From positions 2,604,001 to 2,668,000 of the forward strand of contig NZ_CP038492.1 in NCBI RefSeq assembly GCF_004751985.1: a stretch of DNA of 64,000 bases, in the 5' to 3' direction. A program made the translations under genes and the position numbers. This document shows positions 59,933 to 64,000 of the stretch, piece after piece. Below the pieces are notes generated by a model, which was given only the letters and a program-made list of their open reading frames with translations, was not told the origin of the DNA and did not search any database. Within the stretch, counting starts at the first letter, position 1. Every line of letters begins with the position of its first letter. Source of the DNA: Rhodophyticola sp. CCM32. GTDB lineage: Bacteria; Pseudomonadota; Alphaproteobacteria; Rhodobacterales; Rhodobacteraceae.

Positions 59933-60565
59933 CTATTTGGTGCCGAACATCCGATCGCCCGCATCCCCTAGACCCGGAACGATATATCCCTTCTCATTCA
60001 GATGGCTATCCAGCGCCGCTGTGACGATGGGCACATCCGGGTGCGCCTCTTTCATCCGGGCCACACCTTCGGGCGCGGCCAGCAGGCAGAGAAAGCGGAT
60101 ATTCGTGGCCCCTGCTTCTTTCAGAAGGTCAATTGCGGCGGCAGAGGAATTGCCCGTGGCCAGCATCGGATCGACCGCAATCACCAGCCGGTCCTCCAAT
60201 TCCGTGGGAACCTTGAAATAATACTGCACCGGTTGCAGCGTTTCCTCATCCCGGTAGAGCCCGACAAACCCCACACGGGCCGAGGGGATCAGTTCCAGAA
60301 TGCCGTCAAGCAACCCGTTGCCCGCCCGCAGGATCGAGACCAGCGCCAGTTTCTTGCCCGCCAGAACCGGCGCCTCCATAACCTCAAGCGGCGTGTCGAT
60401 GGCTTTGGTTGTCATCGGCAGGCCGCGGGTCACCTCATAGGCCAGCAACAGGCTGATCTCGCGCAGCAATTGCCGGAACACGGCGGTGGAGGTCCCCACC
60501 TCGCGCATCAGCGACAATTTATGCTGCACCAGCGGGTGATCAACGATGGTCAGATGCGCGCTCAT
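59933..60565 (-). CDS. upp: Uracil phosphoribosyltransferase
   Basis: 210-residue enzyme making UMP from uracil and PRPP. The PRPP-binding region [20 protein letters not shown], the [29 protein letters not shown]-terminal segment and the flexible loop near [15 protein letters not shown] are typical. The start overlaps add by ATGA. Last gene of the deo-add-upp salvage operon. Confidence 0.96.
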   Translation of the reverse strand: MSAHLTIVDHPLVQHKLSLMREVGTSTAVFRQLLREISLLLAYEVTRGLPMTTKAIDTPLEVMEAPVLAGKKLALVSILRAGNGLLDGILELIPSARVGFVGLYRDEETLQPVQYYFKVPTELEDRLVIAVDPMLATGNSSAAAIDLLKEAGATNIRFLCLLAAPEGVARMKEAHPDVPIVTAALDSHLNEKGYIVPGLGDAGDRMFGTK

Positions 60566-61551
60566 GGGGTCAGCTCCAGTTTCTTGGTCAGGGTTTCGCG
60601 CGTGGCGGCATCGCAGAACGCCGCCTCCAGCGCGGTTTTGGTAATCTCCGCGAAAATCCCGCTATCCCAGCCGAATGTCTCGGCCAGACGATCATATTCA
60701 TCGGTCATGGTGGTGTGGAAAAACGGCGGATCATCGGTTGAAACGGTAACCTTCACACCGGCGGCGCGCAGCTTTTCAATCGGATGACTGCCCCAGTCGG
60801 GGAACACGCCAAGCACGACATTTGATCCCGGGCAGCATTCCAGAACCACGCCGGTTTCCGCCAGATGCGCCACCAGCGCCGGGTCTTCAATGGCCTGAAC
60901 CCCATGACCGATCCGCGCCACATTCAGATCTTTCACCGCATCCCAGACCGAGGCCGCCCCGCCCCATTCGCCCCCATGGGCGGTGATCTGCAACCCGGCT
61001 TCGCGCGCCATGTCGAAGCTCCAGGTGAACTCTTTCAGCTTGCCGGTCATCTCATCGCCGGCAATGCCGAAGCCGGTGATGAAATCCCCCGCTGTCTCGG
61101 CGGCGCAAAGCGCGGCCGGTTTGGCACGGTCCGGGCCGAGATGGCGGATGGCCGTCACGATGCCGCGCAGGATGATACCATCCCGCGCCTCGGCCTGCGC
61201 CGCTGCCTCCCGGATCGCGGCCAGATATTCGCGCCAGGCCCCAAGATCGCCACCACCACAGAAATCGGGGCTGAGAAAAGCCTCGGTATAGATCACCCCA
61301 TGGGCCGCACTTTCCTGCAACACCGCCGTGGTCAGCCGGGCAAACTCCTCCGGGCCGGTCAGCACACTGGTGGCCGCCTCATACACGTTCAGGAAATGCG
61401 GGAAATCCCGATAGGCATAACCGCCATCGCCGGTGAAAATCCGGCTCAGATCCATGCCCTTTTCCGCCGCCAATCCGCGTATGAACGCAGGCGGGGCCGC
61501 GCCTTCCAGATGCAGATGCAACTCGATTTTCGGTATATGTGCCGTGTTCAT
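60562..61551 (-). CDS. add: Adenosine deaminase
   Basis: 329-residue zinc amidohydrolase deaminating adenosine to inosine. Zinc ligands in ELHLHLEGA (His13/His15), HGGEWGG with the catalytic Glu, RIGHG, and the STDDPPFF aspartates. The length is near that of E. coli Add (333). The HGGE sequence (HAGE in most) is a small variation; adenine deaminase is possible but the nucleoside-salvage operon favours adenosine. Overlaps deoB and upp by ATGA. Confidence 0.93.
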   Translation of the reverse strand: MNTAHIPKIELHLHLEGAAPPAFIRGLAAEKGMDLSRIFTGDGGYAYRDFPHFLNVYEAATSVLTGPEEFARLTTAVLQESAAHGVIYTEAFLSPDFCGGGDLGAWREYLAAIREAAAQAEARDGIILRGIVTAIRHLGPDRAKPAALCAAETAGDFITGFGIAGDEMTGKLKEFTWSFDMAREAGLQITAHGGEWGGAASVWDAVKDLNVARIGHGVQAIEDPALVAHLAETGVVLECCPGSNVVLGVFPDWGSHPIEKLRAAGVKVTVSTDDPPFFHTTMTDEYDRLAETFGWDSGIFAEITKTALEAAFCDAATRETLTKKLELTP

Positions 61552-62762
61552 AGAAAGCTCCGTCCCGGTCCCTGGGCCGGTACGCCCAGATGGGCCGCAA
61601 CCGAGGCCCCCACATCCACAAACCCCACCTGCCCGATCTGCCCTGAACAGGACCCGGCGGCAAGCACCGGCACCCGTTCGCGGGTGTGATCGGTGCCGGG
61701 CCAGCTTGGGTCATTGCCATGATCCGCGGTGAACAGCATCAGGTCATCGGGACGCAGGGCCGCCAGGATCGGCGGCAGGCTTGCATCAAACCATTCCAGA
61801 TGGCGGGCATAGCCGGAGATATCGCGGCGGTGGCCGTACAAGCTGTCAAACTCCACGAAATTGGCGAAGGTCAGGCTGCCCTCTTCGGCCCCGTCCACGG
61901 CATGGGCCAGATGGCCCATCAACTCCCGATCCGGGCCGGTCACCACATCATCAATGCCGCGCCCCGCAAAGATGTCCCTGATCTTGCCGATGGCATGAAC
62001 CGCGCCCCCCGCCCCCTGCACCCAGTCACACAAGGTGGGGTCCGGCGGCGTGATCGCATAATCATGCCGGTTCCGGGTGCGGGTATAGGCCCCCGCTTCG
62101 CCGGTGAAAGGCCGCGCGATCACCCGGCCCACCTTCATCCTGTGCAGGGAGGGGGCCAGACGCTGGCACAGGTCCAGCAACCGGTCGAGCCCGAAACTGC
62201 CCTCATGCGCCGCGATCTGCAACACGCTGTCAGCCGAAGTGTAGCAGATCGGCCAGCCGGTTTTCTGATGCCGCGCGCCTTCTTCGGCGATGATCGCCGT
62301 GCCCGAGGCATGGCGATTTCCCAGCACGCCATCGACCCCGGCGATCTGCTTTACCTCTTCTATAAGAAAATCAGGGAAACACGGGTCCGTTTCGGGGAAA
62401 TAGGTCCAGTCCCAGGGCACCGGCAACCCCGCCAGTTCCCAATGCCCCGATGGCGTGTCCTTGCCCGGCGACACCTCGGTTGCCGCGCCCCAGAGGCCAT
62501 CGGGCTGCTCCATCCGGAACCCCGGCACCTGTTGGGCACCGCTGGCCAGGCAGGCAGCCGCGCCCAGCCCCAGACCATCCAGTACCGGCAGCCGCAGGGC
62601 GCCTCTCCGTCCCTCTTCCGCCTCGCCCGCCGCGCAGGCCTCGGCGATATGGATCAGCGTATTGGCGCCTGTATCCGGGGTGTCACCGTTGAAAAACCGG
62701 TTCGCATCCGGGGCGCCGCCGATGCCCACCGAATCCATCACCACCAGAAAGGCGCGCGGCAT
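61548..62762 (-). CDS. deoB: Phosphopentomutase
   Basis: 404-residue alkaline-phosphatase-superfamily enzyme interconverting (deoxy)ribose 1- and 5-phosphate. Metal-binding VMDSVGIGGAPDA at the N-terminus with the phosphorylated Thr in GKDTPSGHWEL, and FTADHGNDPSWPGTDHTRERVP near the C-terminus. Standard length. Starts one base after the deoA stop (TGATG) and overlaps add by ATGA. Confidence 0.96.
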   Translation of the reverse strand: MPRAFLVVMDSVGIGGAPDANRFFNGDTPDTGANTLIHIAEACAAGEAEEGRRGALRLPVLDGLGLGAAACLASGAQQVPGFRMEQPDGLWGAATEVSPGKDTPSGHWELAGLPVPWDWTYFPETDPCFPDFLIEEVKQIAGVDGVLGNRHASGTAIIAEEGARHQKTGWPICYTSADSVLQIAAHEGSFGLDRLLDLCQRLAPSLHRMKVGRVIARPFTGEAGAYTRTRNRHDYAITPPDPTLCDWVQGAGGAVHAIGKIRDIFAGRGIDDVVTGPDRELMGHLAHAVDGAEEGSLTFANFVEFDSLYGHRRDISGYARHLEWFDASLPPILAALRPDDLMLFTADHGNDPSWPGTDHTRERVPVLAAGSCSGQIGQVGFVDVGASVAAHLGVPAQGPGRSFL

Positions 62763-64000
62763 CAGCCGATCCTCTCATGGATCAGCGGCGGGGCCTCGGG
62801 CGCGCGTTCCGCCAGCACATAGGCATCGCGCACCCGGCTTGCCTGCACCCGCGCCGCCTCTTCACTGGCGGCATGAATGCGCAGCAAGGGCCGGCCACTA
62901 TCCACCCGCGCCCCGATCGGCGCGATATCCGACAGGCCCACGCCCGGATCCACCTTGTCACTGGCAACCAGCCGCCCGCCGCCAAGATGCACCACCGCCT
63001 CCCCCAGGGCGCGGGTGTCAATCGCGGCCACGTAACCGGGTTCCACCGGATGCACATCAACCATCACCCGCGCCGCCGGCAGCCGGTCGCGCCAGCGTTC
63101 CACGAAATCCGCAGGGCCGCCCAGGGCCGCCACCATCTCGCCGAAGCGTTCCGCGGCCTGACCCGATGTCAGCGCGGCCTCGATCCGCGCCTCGCCATCG
63201 GCGGCATCCGCCGCCAGACCGCCAAGCGCCAGAACCTCACCGCCAAGCGCCAGTGTCAGACGATAAAGCGGGGTGCCGAACCCCATACCGGTCAGAACCT
63301 CCATCACCTCGATCACTTCCAGCGCATTGCCCGCCGCCTTGGCCGAGGGCTGGTTCATATCGGTGATCAGCGCCGAACACATGCAGCCCGCACCCTGTGC
63401 CGTTTCCACCAGAGACTGCGCCAGCGCCAATGCATCCGCCGGGTCCGCCATGAACGCGCCCGAGCCGGTCTTGACATCCAGCACCAGCGCCTCAAGCCCG
63501 GCGGCCAGTTTCTTTGACAGGATCGAGGCGGTGATCAGGTCGATGCTTTCCACCGTACCGGTCACATCGCGCACCCCGTAAAGCCGTTTATCCGCAGGGG
63601 CGATATCGCCCGAGGCGCCCACAATCGCACAGCCGATATCGGCCACCAGCTCCTGCAGTTCCGCGATGCTGATCTGGGTGCGATACCCGGGGATCGCCTC
63701 AAGCTTGTCCAGCGTCCCGCCGGTATGTCCCAGACCGCGCCCGGAGATCATCGGCACATAGGCCCCACAGACCGCCAGCGCAGGCGCCAGCAGCAAAGAC
63801 ACCGTATCACCCACCCCGCCGGTGGAATGCTTGTCCAGCACAGGGCCGTCCAGATCCCAGGTCAGAACCTCCCCCGTCTGCAACATCCCATGGGTCAGAT
63901 GCACCCGGTCATCGCGGGATATCCCCCTGGTGCAGATCGCCATGGCAAAGGCACCGGCCTGCATATCGCTGATCTCGCCTCCGGCGATGCCTTTGGTGAA
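62762..64000 (-). CDS. deoA: Thymidine phosphorylase, 5' end outside the window
   Basis: 413-codon fragment reading open to the window edge; about 25-30 N-terminal residues are missing compared with family members (~440). Substrate motif VLDKHSTGGVGDTVSLLLAP, GRGLGHTGGTLDKLEAIPG and the DVKTGSGAFM segment are typical. It splits thymidine to thymine and deoxyribose 1-phosphate, which DeoB then converts. An in-frame ATG at 63964 is internal and not the true start. Confidence 0.95.
   Translation of the reverse strand, partial: FTKGIAGGEISDMQAGAFAMAICTRGISRDDRVHLTHGMLQTGEVLTWDLDGPVLDKHSTGGVGDTVSLLLAPALAVCGAYVPMISGRGLGHTGGTLDKLEAIPGYRTQISIAELQELVADIGCAIVGASGDIAPADKRLYGVRDVTGTVESIDLITASILSKKLAAGLEALVLDVKTGSGAFMADPADALALAQSLVETAQGAGCMCSALITDMNQPSAKAAGNALEVIEVMEVLTGMGFGTPLYRLTLALGGEVLALGGLAADAADGEARIEAALTSGQAAERFGEMVAALGGPADFVERWRDRLPAARVMVDVHPVEPGYVAAIDTRALGEAVVHLGGGRLVASDKVDPGVGLSDIAPIGARVDSGRPLLRIHAASEEAARVQASRVRDAYVLAERAPEAPPLIHERIG

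Noticed and set aside
1..64000. Search by eye for CRISPR arrays, insertion sequences, prophage genes, rRNA and toxin-antitoxin pairs
   Set aside because: No regularly spaced direct repeats, transposases, integrases, phage structural genes or recognisable toxin-antitoxin modules were found.

Overview
The window looks like a chromosomal segment of a GC-rich alphaproteobacterium of the Rhodobacteraceae (Roseobacter-type) group. The reasons are an Rhodobacteraceae-style hmu heme locus, a DUF1127 small protein, a DUF1638 protein, SRAP, a DmdC-like long acyl-CoA dehydrogenase, very many ATGA/TGATG gene overlaps, and short GC-rich hairpin repeats at operon ends. Two tRNA genes are present, and no prophage, CRISPR array or insertion sequence was seen. 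The genus cannot be fixed from the sequence alone.

Layout. 1-5663 (+): tripartite tricarboxylate transporter (TctC end, TctB, TctA), an aldehyde dehydrogenase and a Tm-1-like protein, probably one catabolic operon. 5.9-15.3 kb: mixed housekeeping genes: DJ-1/PfpI protein, PPP-type phosphatase, a frameshifted EamA permease, YbjQ, DUF1638, SufE, a lipoprotein with a GT51-like protein lacking both catalytic glutamates, RNase D and PurM-PurN. 15.4 kb: tRNA with CAU anticodon. 15.5-29.8 kb: iron island: hmuSTUV (-), divergent TonB receptor-ExbB-ExbD-ExbD-TonB (+), then (-) a small Cys-rich ORF, imelysin, di-heme oxidoreductase, second imelysin and DUF1513. Two 6-5-6 palindromes in the two promoter regions suggest one shared regulator.

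30.3-44 kb: PfkB kinase, YcaQ-type glycosylase, acyl-CoA synthetase, ABC exporter, CPA2 antiporter, tRNA-Gly, a secreted twin-LCCL protein, SRAP, DUF1127, 5'-nucleotidase, DUF952 and PyrD. 44-55.6 kb: fatty-acid/acyl-CoA degradation block: two PaaI thioesterases, two paralogous MerR regulators, acyl-CoA dehydrogenase, GST, thiolase, FadJ-like multifunctional enzyme and an acyl-CoA ligase; its intergenic gaps are packed with palindromes. 55.6-58.4 kb: ABC-F ATPase preceded by a 35-codon leader ORF and a hairpin over its ribosome-binding region, then a degenerate M48-like membrane protein. 58.6-64 kb (-): SPOR protein and the overlapping nucleoside-salvage operon deoA-deoB-add-upp; deoA runs off the window.

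The items most worth follow-up are the leader-peptide/hairpin arrangement before the ABC-F gene, the GT51-like pseudoenzyme (both catalytic Glu are Gln), the coupled Cys-rich ORF and shared operator of the iron loci, several palindromic repeat families with compensatory changes, and two probable single-G losses in GGGG runs (EamA gene and LCCL gene end).
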